64,000 bases of DNA, taken from the NCBI RefSeq assembly GCF_022829515.1, contig NZ_JAKSYL010000124.1, positions 1-64,000 of the forward strand, read 5' to 3'. Source of the stretch: Methylobacterium sp. J-048. GTDB lineage: Bacteria; Pseudomonadota; Alphaproteobacteria; Rhizobiales; Beijerinckiaceae. The translations under genes were made by a program, and so were the position numbers. Shown here one piece after another: positions 48,349-56,010 of the stretch (the stretch's first letter is position 1; each line of letters opens with the position of its first letter). The notes beneath the pieces were generated by a model. It saw only the letters and a list, made by a program, of their open reading frames with translations, made no database searches and was not told the origin of the DNA.

Positions 48349-50001
48349 TCAGCGCATCTTCGATAAAGATTGACGTCCGTCTTGCATCAGCAAAGATCGG
48401 CATGTTGCGACGTCTTGATCGAAACTTGTGCCGCAGGCTTCGCAGATTTGTGGCATGGCATCAGCACGGCTTCGACGAGAGGTCGATCCACATTCGGGGC
48501 AGCCGACCGGGGACTGAGCTTCCGTCTTGGCAAACGGGATGCCGCGTTTGGCCGCTTGTAATTTAAGGCAGCGGACAAATTCCGAAGGTGCCGCCACCAC
48601 CCGATAATAATTGACGCGCTTTGGGAAGAAGCCGCCATCATCACTGGGCGGGCTGCGACGAGCGATCTCACCGAACTTGACGTCGTTGATGATGATGGTC
48701 GAGGCCCCTTCGAGGATCTCGATGGCGGCATTCTGATACTGATGAATCCGACGCGCCACCACCTTCCTCTGGTGATTGCTAAGCCAGGTCGCAAGCTTCG
48801 TATATCCCATTCGCCACGCAGTGATCTCTGCGCCAAGCACGTCCCGGGATTGCGCCGTAAAAAATGACCCCCTGCTGAATTCTTTCAACGCAGCGAATCG
48901 GCCTTCCTGTCGTTGCTGAAGTGCGATCAGCAAATCCTGGTAGGGCTGATCAAACAGGGTTGCGTCGGTTGCTTGCAGTAGTTCGAGTCCGACCCGCGCG
49001 CTTGTTCGAACGCGCTCCCTGAGTTCATCGGCGAAGGCGAACGAATCGATGAGATCCCGCTGGAGAACGATGAAACGAGGCAGGCCGTCCGCCGACGCTA
49101 CGGTCGCAACGCGAAGTCCCTCTGGCACGCGCCGCCAGCCGATATCCACGGCGATCGCCTTGGCACCAACTGGAACCGGTGCGGCCGGCTCTGCGGTGCG
49201 CGTACAGATAAAGCTCGTTGCCCATTTCCACCGCTCGCCGACGCGACGCCGCGTGATGATCACCTCCTTCACCCGGCAATCGTCGGGGATCGGCCTATGC
49301 ATCACCATCGGCCACGTGACGATGCGGCGCTCGCCGGATTGTACGAACACGGTCGCCGTGAGGCGCGTCCGTTGGAGCCGCCGTCGTTCGCCTCGGCTTT
49401 CTGCCGACCACGCCCGTCCCGATGGCGGGCGGATCATCACCTGACTCAGGCTGCCATCGAACAGGTGCTCGACATCGGCGCCCCCTTGCAGTGTGTTGGT
49501 GATGCGACTGTTCCCGCCGGGTGCACGGCGGCGCATGGTGTGTCCGCCACGAACTGCTGCACTGCGAGCGTTCTCGAAGGCTCGAACGAGCGGGTTGTAG
49601 TTCCCCCACCATAGGCCGCTGTTCTGTCTGGCAACTTTCACCGCCTCTCGGCGAGCCAGCTCTAAATCGCGAAGCTCGGAGGCCATCCTTTTCGAGACTT
49701 CTTTCTGCGTTACCGCAAGCTGCTTCTTGGCCGCTGATACGGCAACAACCGACGCTCGCTCTTCCTGAAGTTTTTCATAGTTAGCTTTCGCTGTTTTAAG
49801 CCTCTCGTCCTTTAAGATAAGGTCGTAATATTTTTGAGTAAACTCTTCATGAATATCGACTAAACTATTCCATAGTTTGGTCGATCGATCAATTTCATCA
49901 TCGCAATCTGAATCCCAGTCCAATGGATCCAATAGGCCGTATTGTCTGATAACAACTTGTTTTTTCTCAATAATTGAATGATTTTCATATTCCTCAGTCA
50001 T
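48349..50001 (-). CDS. Cas12m-like (type V-M / V-U1) RNA-guided DNA-binding effector, orphan
   Basis: This 550-residue protein belongs to the TnpB/Cas12 superfamily and by eye resembles Cas12m. The N-terminal part is helical and coiled-coil rich (about residues 40-125). A WED/REC-like region follows with GLWWGNYNPLV (about 129-138), TWPMVMHRPIPDD (229-241) and VKEVIITRRRVGERWKW. RuvC-I has Asp286 in AIAVDIGWR. RuvC-II reads IIINDV, with Asn439 where TnpB has Glu and Cas12m has Asp. RuvC-III is FDQDVATC (Asp530). A zinc ribbon uses Cys501, 504, 520 and 523. Cas12m proteins bind DNA and silence without cutting; the Asn predicts the same here. No CRISPR array, cas1 or cas2 is near. A TnpB-derived dead regulator is the alternative. 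Confidence 0.8.
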   Translation of the reverse strand: MTEEYENHSIIEKKQVVIRQYGLLDPLDWDSDCDDEIDRSTKLWNSLVDIHEEFTQKYYDLILKDERLKTAKANYEKLQEERASVVAVSAAKKQLAVTQKEVSKRMASELRDLELARREAVKVARQNSGLWWGNYNPLVRAFENARSAAVRGGHTMRRRAPGGNSRITNTLQGGADVEHLFDGSLSQVMIRPPSGRAWSAESRGERRRLQRTRLTATVFVQSGERRIVTWPMVMHRPIPDDCRVKEVIITRRRVGERWKWATSFICTRTAEPAAPVPVGAKAIAVDIGWRRVPEGLRVATVASADGLPRFIVLQRDLIDSFAFADELRERVRTSARVGLELLQATDATLFDQPYQDLLIALQQRQEGRFAALKEFSRGSFFTAQSRDVLGAEITAWRMGYTKLATWLSNHQRKVVARRIHQYQNAAIEILEGASTIIINDVKFGEIARRSPPSDDGGFFPKRVNYYRVVAAPSEFVRCLKLQAAKRGIPFAKTEAQSPVGCPECGSTSRRSRADAMPQICEACGTSFDQDVATCRSLLMQDGRQSLSKMR

Positions 50002-50442
50002 AGTCGCCTATCCGCGAATTTCATTTTCTGCCTGTCGGGATCCGAGCTCGGTTCTGAGCGCGATGAGGGTGACGCGTTCGGCAGACACCAAGGAGGACCT
50101 GCACGTCGGTGCCGCCTATCATCATCCGGCCGCCACCACTGCTCGCAGCTGCAGCATATCTGGTCGCTACGATAGCATGCGTGCTCGTTGAACAAGCTGT
50201 TGCCGGCTAAAGCCTTCCTGGAATGTTGCGAGCTAGCAACATCACACAGGAACCACGGCCGGAGAGGCGAATCGTCGTTGCCCGCAGAAACGTGATGCCA
50301 CATGGTGAACCTGCACGGGGGCATCGCCAAGCGAGAGCCCGCAGGAGCCTGCCGTCAGATGCAGGCCGAAAGCACTATGCGACGTGATCCGGATCAACCG
50401 GACGAAGTCGTACCAATGGGTCTCGAAGCTTTGGAGATGTCT
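50002..50442. other. divergent Cas12m-like / porin intergenic region
   Basis: About 440 bases should contain both promoters. An 18-base inverted repeat with arms TGTTGC and GCAACA lies at 50224-50241, about 200 bases before the porin start. No CRISPR-like direct repeats are visible. In-frame ATGs upstream of the porin start lack ribosome-binding sites. Confidence 0.45.
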
Positions 50443-52080
50443 ATGAAGCTCTTGAAGAGCTCTCTGCTCGGTTCCGCCGCCGCGTTCGCCGCGATCGGAG
50501 CCGCACACGCAGCCGACCTGCCAGTCAAGAAGGCAGTGCCGATCGAGTACGTTCGCGTCTGCTCCGCCTACGGCGCAGGATTCTTTTACATCCCCGGCAC
50601 TGACACCTGCCTGCGCATCTCGGGCCGCGCCCGGTTCGAAGGTGGTTACCAGACCAGCTATACGCGCCAAGCCGGCGCTGCCGGCGACACGTCCGGCTAT
50701 CAGGGCCGGATGCGTATCAACCTCGATGCCCGCACCCAGACCGCCTACGGCACCCTGCGCGCCTTCGTGCGCCTCGATGCCGGCGCCCGCACCGGCTATT
50801 CCGGCGTCGGCACCTCCGGCACCCAGCAGCGTATCGGCCAGGCCTACCCGGGCATCGGCACCGACAGCTTCGGCCGCGATCAGCAGTTCTCGAACGTCGA
50901 CAAAGCGTTCATCCAGTTCGCGGGTCTGACCGCCGGTCGCGCTTCGTCGTTCTTTGACTTCTACGCTCACGACTTCGAGATCGCCGGCGCCACTGCGGGT
51001 TCGGACAACGCCTCCACCAACCTGCTCGCCTACACGGCGACTGTGGGCAATGGCCTGTCCGCCACGATCTCGATCGAAGACCCGGTCTTCCGTCGCACGC
51101 CGATCTTCTCGCCGTTCAATATCGCCGCCACCGTCAGCACCGGCAGCGTGCAGAACTTCGGCGTGACCAACCAGCCGACCCCGATCTTCGTCGGTCCCGG
51201 CCGTTACGCCAACATCGACAGCATTGAGCGCTCGCGTCTGCCCGACTTCGTCGGCGCCCTGCGCCTCGACCAGGCTTGGGGTTCGGCCCAGCTCTCCGCC
51301 GCCACCCATGAGCTGAACGTCGGTAACGTTTCGACGGCTGCCAGCACCGGCACGGGTCCGATTGTCGCCCCGGCACACACCAGCAACGTCCAGGGCTGGG
51401 CTGTTCAGGGCGGCCTGAAGGTCAACACGCCGTTCATCGCGCCGGGCGATGCCTTCTACCTGCAGGGCGCCTATGGCGAAGGCGCGCAGCTCTACACCGG
51501 ATACTCCTCGTACACCGGTTCCTATACGCAGAGCACGACCACCATCCAGGGTCAGAAGTTCGCCCAGTACTTCTCGGATGCAACGGTCAACCCGTTCACT
51601 GGTCAGCTGCAGACCTCGACCAGCTTCACCGCAGTCGCGTCGTACCTGCACTACTGGTCGCCGGAATGGCGCTCGGCCTTCTTCGGCTCCTACGGCGAGC
51701 AGAGCTTCTCGCAGGGCGCCCGTCTGGCACAGGGCGCGATCTACAATCTCGTGAGCGGAATTGCCGGCAGCAACCCCTTCGGCTCCAACGCCGTCGGCAC
51801 ACCGGGTACCCGATTCTATCAGCTTAGCCAGGCGCTGCGCGACACCTACCAGTTCGTGGCCGGTGCGAGCTTGATTTGGTCGCCGGTGAAGGATCTCGAT
51901 ATCGGCGTCGAGGGCTTCTATACACAGATCGGCCTGAAGAACGGCCGGGCGATCGACCTCGACAAGAGCCCGACTGCCTATGCCAACGTCGCCGGAATCA
52001 ACGCCGGCACCTTCGCGGTCCGCACCGCGACGCAGGACTCGGTGTCGCAGGTCCGCTTCCGCGTCCAGCGCGACTTCTGA
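50443..52080 (+). CDS. outer-membrane porin (Porin_2 family)
   Basis: The 545-residue beta-barrel precursor has a signal peptide ending AAHA and then ADLPVKKAVPIEYVRVC, the characteristic alphaproteobacterial Porin_2 start. GAGFFYIPGTDTCLRISGRARFE follows over residues about 45-68. The barrel shows alternating strands and a terminal QVRFRVQRDF with C-terminal Phe, the outer-membrane assembly signal. The ATG at 50443 has TTTGGAG upstream. Two terminators follow. It is divergent from the Cas12m-like gene. Confidence 0.93.
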   Translation: MKLLKSSLLGSAAAFAAIGAAHAADLPVKKAVPIEYVRVCSAYGAGFFYIPGTDTCLRISGRARFEGGYQTSYTRQAGAAGDTSGYQGRMRINLDARTQTAYGTLRAFVRLDAGARTGYSGVGTSGTQQRIGQAYPGIGTDSFGRDQQFSNVDKAFIQFAGLTAGRASSFFDFYAHDFEIAGATAGSDNASTNLLAYTATVGNGLSATISIEDPVFRRTPIFSPFNIAATVSTGSVQNFGVTNQPTPIFVGPGRYANIDSIERSRLPDFVGALRLDQAWGSAQLSAATHELNVGNVSTAASTGTGPIVAPAHTSNVQGWAVQGGLKVNTPFIAPGDAFYLQGAYGEGAQLYTGYSSYTGSYTQSTTTIQGQKFAQYFSDATVNPFTGQLQTSTSFTAVASYLHYWSPEWRSAFFGSYGEQSFSQGARLAQGAIYNLVSGIAGSNPFGSNAVGTPGTRFYQLSQALRDTYQFVAGASLIWSPVKDLDIGVEGFYTQIGLKNGRAIDLDKSPTAYANVAGINAGTFAVRTATQDSVSQVRFRVQRDF

Positions 52081-52100
52081 TCCGCTTTACGCAATGAGCG

Positions 52101-52125
52101 CCGGGGTCTCGGACCCCGGTGTTTT
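52101..52125 (+). terminator. porin terminator 1
   Basis: An 8-bp stem CCGGGGTC / GACCCCGG with a TCG loop is followed by TGTTTT, 20 bases after the porin stop. It is a classical intrinsic terminator. Confidence 0.85.
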
Positions 52126-52154
52126 CAGCCTCTCGTGCTTCGCGAAACTTGCAT

Positions 52155-52180
52155 GCCCGGCTTCTGAGCCGGGCTTTTTT
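52155..52180 (+). terminator. porin terminator 2
   Basis: An 8-bp stem GCCCGGCT / AGCCGGGC with a TCTG loop is followed by six T. Together with the first hairpin it forms a tandem terminator, fitting a strongly expressed porin gene. Confidence 0.9.
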
Positions 52181-52407
52181 GCGTCGTAATCATATCGCTC
52201 GGAGACCGTCCCAACTGCCGTACCGCATCGAGTCGGGAGGGTTTTGTAAGCGCCGCGAATCCTGATTACCAGGTTCGACCGCGGGCCATCGTCCGGTTTT
52301 GCTCCTTCACAGACCTTCGGAAGGTTCGCTTGCAGGCGCCCTAACTAGACCCGGGGAGCTGCGGTCAGCCTCTTAGTAAGACCGAGTTACGCCTGGACGG
52401 GTCGTCG
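52181..52407. repeat. intergenic spacer with 25-bp repeat copy A
   Basis: No gene. Positions 52313-52337 carry a 25-base sequence (starting GACCTTCGGAAGG and ending CTTGCAGG) that recurs at 55630-55654 with 23 of 25 identical bases in the same orientation. Confidence 0.55.
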
Positions 52408-52821
52408 TCACACTCGCGACGCGAAAGCCTCGCGTGCCCGCTTGATCTCGGCATGGTGCGTCTCCGCCCAGATCCACACACCGCAGAATGCGGCACCCAG
52501 GCTCTCACCGAGCGGCGTGAGCGCGTAGTCCACGTGGGGCGGGATCACCGGGTGCACCGTCCGACGCACCAAGCCGTCCTGTTCCATCTGGCGAACTGTC
52601 TGGGTCAGCATCTTCTGGCTAATGCGGCCGACCGCCTTGCCGAGTTGGGTGAAACGCAGCGTGCCACGCTCGTGAAGGGCTTCGAGGATCAGCATGGTCC
52701 ACTTGTCGGCCACCTTGCCGATAATGTCTTGGACCAACGCCTCGATGGCCGGGTCGGTCTCGGTCGGGACCTGTTCCTTCCGACGCGCTTCGATCCGTGG
52801 ATCGGCCTCTGCCCTACGCAT
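52408..52821 (-). CDS. HxlR-family transcriptional regulator
   Basis: The 137-residue winged-helix regulator has the HxlR signature: KVADKWTMLILEALHERG, LRFTQLGKAVGRISQKMLTQ and VIPPHVDYALTPLGESL. The usual near-N-terminal redox cysteine is not visible; the only Cys lies late in the protein. It is divergent from an SDR gene, its probable target. Two direct repeats (TTGGTGCGTAT at 52836, TCGGTGCCTAC at 52855) in the gap may be its operator. Confidence 0.88.
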   Translation of the reverse strand: MRRAEADPRIEARRKEQVPTETDPAIEALVQDIIGKVADKWTMLILEALHERGTLRFTQLGKAVGRISQKMLTQTVRQMEQDGLVRRTVHPVIPPHVDYALTPLGESLGAAFCGVWIWAETHHAEIKRAREAFASRV

Positions 52822-52923
52822 CCGACACTCTCCGTTTGGTGCGTATAAATCTTTTCGGTGCCTACTTCGGTTCGGAGAGCATGAGCCATAACTTCATGGG
52901 CGACAACAACGCAGGTCGCTCAC

Positions 52924-53694
52924 ATGAAGACGTCAGGGAACACCATCCTCATCACCGGCGGCGGCTCCGGCATCGGCCAAGCCCTCGCCCAACGCTTCCA
53001 CGACCTCGGCAACGCCGTCATCGTCGCCGGCAGGCGGACGGAGGCGCTGCAGCAGACGATTGCCGGACGTCCGAACATGCATGCCATCGTGTTCGATGCC
53101 GACAGCGCCGAGGGCGTGGCCGACTTCGCACGACGCGTGACGGCCGAGCACCCGGCCCTCAACGTGGTCATCAACAACGCCGGAATCATGCGTTCCGAGG
53201 CGCTGGACCAGCCTCGCGACCTCTCGGACGCGGAGGCGACGGTCATCACCAACCTGCTCGGCCCCATCCGGCTGACCGACGGCCTGATCAACCATCTCGG
53301 CCGGCAGCCCGATGCTGCCTTGGTGAACGTCACCTCCGGTCTAGCCTTCGTGCCTCTCGTGTCGGCCCCGACCTACTCGGCGACCAAGGCCGCCCTGCAC
53401 AGCTACACGGTCGCGCTGCGCGAGGTGCTTAAGGGCAAGGTCGAGGTCATCGAGCTGGTGCCGCCGGCAGTGCAGACCGACCTCACCCCGGGACAGGCGA
53501 CACGCCAGGGATACCTGCCACTGGCCGACTTCATCGACGAGGTGATGTCGCTTTTCCAAGAGCAGCCTACCCCGCGTGAGATCCTGGTGCAGCGGGTCCG
53601 CTTCCAGCGTCGAGCCGAGGTGGAACGCCGCTTCGACGAAGCCGTGACGACCCTCAACGAGATGGCTCGCAAGGCCCACGAGGCGCAGCAGTAA
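52924..53694 (+). CDS. short-chain dehydrogenase/reductase (DltE-like)
   Basis: The 256-residue NAD(P)-dependent oxidoreductase has the cofactor motif TGGGSGIG, NNAGIM, a Ser in VNVTSGL and the catalytic YSATKAAL. The form resembles the DltE-like SDR often paired with HxlR regulators. The substrate is unknown. The ribosome-binding site is weak. Confidence 0.88.
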   Translation: MKTSGNTILITGGGSGIGQALAQRFHDLGNAVIVAGRRTEALQQTIAGRPNMHAIVFDADSAEGVADFARRVTAEHPALNVVINNAGIMRSEALDQPRDLSDAEATVITNLLGPIRLTDGLINHLGRQPDAALVNVTSGLAFVPLVSAPTYSATKAALHSYTVALREVLKGKVEVIELVPPAVQTDLTPGQATRQGYLPLADFIDEVMSLFQEQPTPREILVQRVRFQRRAEVERRFDEAVTTLNEMARKAHEAQQ

Positions 53695-53831
53695 GAACGA
53701 AGGGCGCGGTCGACGATCCATGCTCTGCCGTTGGTCACGGCGAAGCGAGGTCTTCTTTCGGCCGCGCCAGCGAGGACTGTTTCCCACCCGTTGCGGCCAT
53801 CACCTTCCGACGCGCTCCTGAATCGGAGTCG

Positions 53832-53999
53832 TCAGATTCGCAGCAACTCGCCCAGGAACGGGTACTCGGGCACGCAGTGCCGGATGATCTTTTCCCGAAT
53901 CACCGGATTGGTTTCCTCGTGCATGTCGAGCGACAGGGAGGGCTTATCCGCCGCCAGGGTATCCAGCGGATCAATTTTCTCGAACCGCGTCTTCGTCAA
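53832..53999 (-). CDS. small hypothetical protein coupled to ParB-like remnant
   Basis: A 55-residue reading frame starts TTG ACG at 53999 and overlaps the stop of the upstream ParB-like fragment (TTGA). Its sequence is well-formed (LDMHEETNPVIREKIIRHC, ending GELLRI) and soluble. It probably was the second gene of an operon whose first gene was cut by the insertion sequence. Function unknown. Confidence 0.5.
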   Translation of the reverse strand: MTKTRFEKIDPLDTLAADKPSLSLDMHEETNPVIREKIIRHCVPEYPFLGELLRI

Positions 54000-54210
54000 T
54001 TTTTGACAGCCCCCACGGCAGTCCGAACTTTACGGGCGGTCTCGTGGCTCACCCCGGCCGCCTCGGCGATCTGCCGCAACGAGAACGTCTCAGATCCCGG
54101 CTGGCGCAACACCGCCTCCACCGCGGCCCGCTTCTCGGCACTCGTGCGACGGACCGGATGCCCCTCGGAAGCCTGTCGCTTGGCCTTCAGAATGCGGTTC
54201 TCACGCGTAA
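53996..54210 (-). pseudogene. C-terminal fragment of ParB-like DNA-binding protein
   Basis: About 70 codons remain, reading into the IS terminal repeat at 54211. The fragment contains RRTSAEKRAAVEAVL and a helix-turn-helix FSLRQIAEAAGVSHETARKV, matching the C-terminal part of plasmid/phage-type ParB-domain proteins. The N-terminal ParB nuclease-like domain is missing and is not found on the far side of the insertion sequence. Confidence 0.65.
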
Positions 54211-55135
54211 GACCCCGTTTCATAAGGCTCTGGCGAGCCGCCTGACGAGGATCATGGCCGCGGCGAGCACGAGGAAGGCGAGAGCGGAGGACGGGGTCGC
54301 TTCGTGGTCGCGCGCGAGCCTGCGGCAGCGGCTGATCCAACTGAATGTCCGCTCGATCACCCATCGCCTGGGCTGAACGGCAAAGCCCTTCTGCCCGGCT
54401 TCCGCCGCGACGATCTCGACCACGATGGTCGTGGCCGTGCCGACGCGCTCACCTCTGTAGGCGCGGTCAGCGAAGCAGTGGGCCAAGAAGGGGAATAGCC
54501 CGCGCGAGGCTCGCAACAGAGCGATGCCGCCGTGGCTGTCGTGAAGGTCGGCGGTGGAGATCCCAGCCACGAGCAGGCGGCCGTCTGTGTCGGTCAGCGC
54601 GTGGCGTTTGCGCCCGACGGCCCGCCGGGCTGGATCATAGCCGCGCTCGCCTGCCATCCCCACGCCACCCGAGCGCGCGGCTTGCGCATCCACGACACAG
54701 CCGGTCGGGCTGGCCTCGCGTCCGACCCGCTCCCGATCGGCCATCGTGAGGGCGTGAGCGAGGCGCTCGAACACGCCTGCCTGCGACAGGCGCAAGAACC
54801 AGCGATGCACCGTGCTCCAAGGCGGGAAGTCCAGCGGCAGGTGCCGCCACGCGCAGCCAGTGCGCAGCACGTATAGGATGCCGTCGAGGATCGCGCGCAC
54901 GGGCCAGCGCCAGGGGCGGCCGGTGTTGGACGGTGCAGGGAGCAGCGGCGCGAGCACCGTCCACTCGGCATCGCTCAGGCAGGTTGCATAGGGCAAGCTC
55001 TCGCGCGCGAGCTCCGCGCGGGCGGCGGGCGTCCACATCAAGGTTCCTGGGTGAGCGTCAGACACTCTCCCAACGCCCGCCATGCTCGCCGCTCACCCAA
55101 CCGATAAACTGTTTAGCCCGTTATGAAACGGGGTC
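54211..55135 (-). mobile_element. IS5-family (IS427/IS1031-like) insertion sequence
   Basis: This complete-looking element of 925 bases is bounded by perfect 15-bp terminal inverted repeats GACCCCGTTTCATAA (54211-54225 and, complemented, 55121-55135). It encodes one intact transposase. The flanking bases do not form an obvious target duplication and belong to different broken genes, so a deletion or recombination probably followed insertion. Confidence 0.85.
54220..55038 (-). CDS. IS5-family DDE transposase
   Basis: The protein is 272 residues from the ATG at 55038 (MWTPAARAEL), or 287 from 55083. It has an N-terminal LSDAEWTVLAPLLP DNA-binding start and WRHLPLDFPPWSTVHRWF. The catalytic acids lie in GCVVDAQAARSG (first Asp), AHCFADRAYRGE (second Asp) and the RWVIERTFSWISRCRRLARD block with Glu. 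The stop codon lies inside the terminal repeat. The frame is intact, so the element may be active. Confidence 0.9.
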   Translation of the reverse strand: MWTPAARAELARESLPYATCLSDAEWTVLAPLLPAPSNTGRPWRWPVRAILDGILYVLRTGCAWRHLPLDFPPWSTVHRWFLRLSQAGVFERLAHALTMADRERVGREASPTGCVVDAQAARSGGVGMAGERGYDPARRAVGRKRHALTDTDGRLLVAGISTADLHDSHGGIALLRASRGLFPFLAHCFADRAYRGERVGTATTIVVEIVAAEAGQKGFAVQPRRWVIERTFSWISRCRRLARDHEATPSSALAFLVLAAAMILVRRLARAL

Positions 55136-55610
55136 TGAGCACGAATGAACTCAAGCGGCGAGCGCATGCCGAGCCCACGGTGGGGATGGTTTTCGTTGTA
55201 GTCGGTGATCCGAGCGCCAAGCCGATCCAGAACGGTATTGGCGTCGGGGCGGGGTTGCACGCGGGCATAGTCACGCTTGGGCATTTTAACGAACGCCAAG
55301 CTCACCCCATTGCTTCCAGCAGCCGATCTCCAGCCCATCCGAGGACCAGCGCTGGTTTGAGGCCGTGGCGATCACACGGCCCTTGTGGGCGTGCACGGGT
55401 CGCCCACTCGTGTGGCGCTGGAGGAGCAGGCTGTCTCGCTTCATCAGGCCGAACACCCGCTTGTGGTTCAGGGCAGGCTCGCCGGTGGCACGCCGCCTCC
55501 GGTTCAGGATCGCCGTCACTCGCCGATAGCCGTAGGTCGGCCGTACGTCTGTTATGGCGCGGATGGCGATCAGGACGTATCACCACACGGCGGGACCAAA
55601 CATCTAGGCT
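55136..55610 (-). pseudogene. decayed IS3-family transposase (OrfB)
   Basis: Two pieces of an IS3-family integrase-type transposase remain in order. The first is RAITDVRPTYGYRRVTAILNRRRR with NHKRVFGLMKRDSLLLQRH (about 55375-55590). The second is AFVKMPKRDYARVQPRP with DYNENHPHRGLGMRSPLEFIRAQ (about 55136-55290). An internal deletion joins the region after SSDGLEIGC to the late part, removing most of the catalytic core and shifting frame. The IS5-type element interrupts its C-terminus. Confidence 0.8.
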
Positions 55611-56010
55611 CTGCTCATGACCCGTTGCGGACCTTTGGAAGGTCCGCTTGCAGGAGGTCTGATCTACCCCGAATGACCGAAAGTGGCCGTAAGCGGCCTG
55701 TCCGCATCGGAGAAAGTTGATCGGAAAAGCGGACAGGCTCGAACCGACCCAATCACGCCGAAAAAGCTTGCCGATGGCAAACCCGCAGGTGGCCATTCGA
55801 CCGGCGGCTGGAGGCGTCCGGGCGCTTGGCTGGCCGCGCCATCGACGTAGCGATCCACTCCCGTCGCACGGCCGCACGGAGTTGGATACATCACCGACAA
55901 GATCGCCCAGTCGTCCCAAATGAACAGAGCTATCATTCTTGCCCGAATATGGGGACGCCTCGATCGCGAGGGCCCTCGCTCTCCCTCCGATCGCCCCGAG
56001 CCAGCACCAG
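55611..56010. repeat. non-coding debris with 25-bp repeat copy B
   Basis: About 400 bases with no supported gene. It carries the second copy (55630-55654) of the 25-base repeat also found at 52313-52337. The two direct copies bracket the HxlR/SDR pair and the insertion sequences. Confidence 0.5.

Noticed and set aside
46871..50442. CRISPR array near the Cas12m-like gene
   Set aside because: Reading the gaps on both sides showed no direct repeats of 25-40 bases with regular spacing; only a 10-base tandem and simple hairpins are present.
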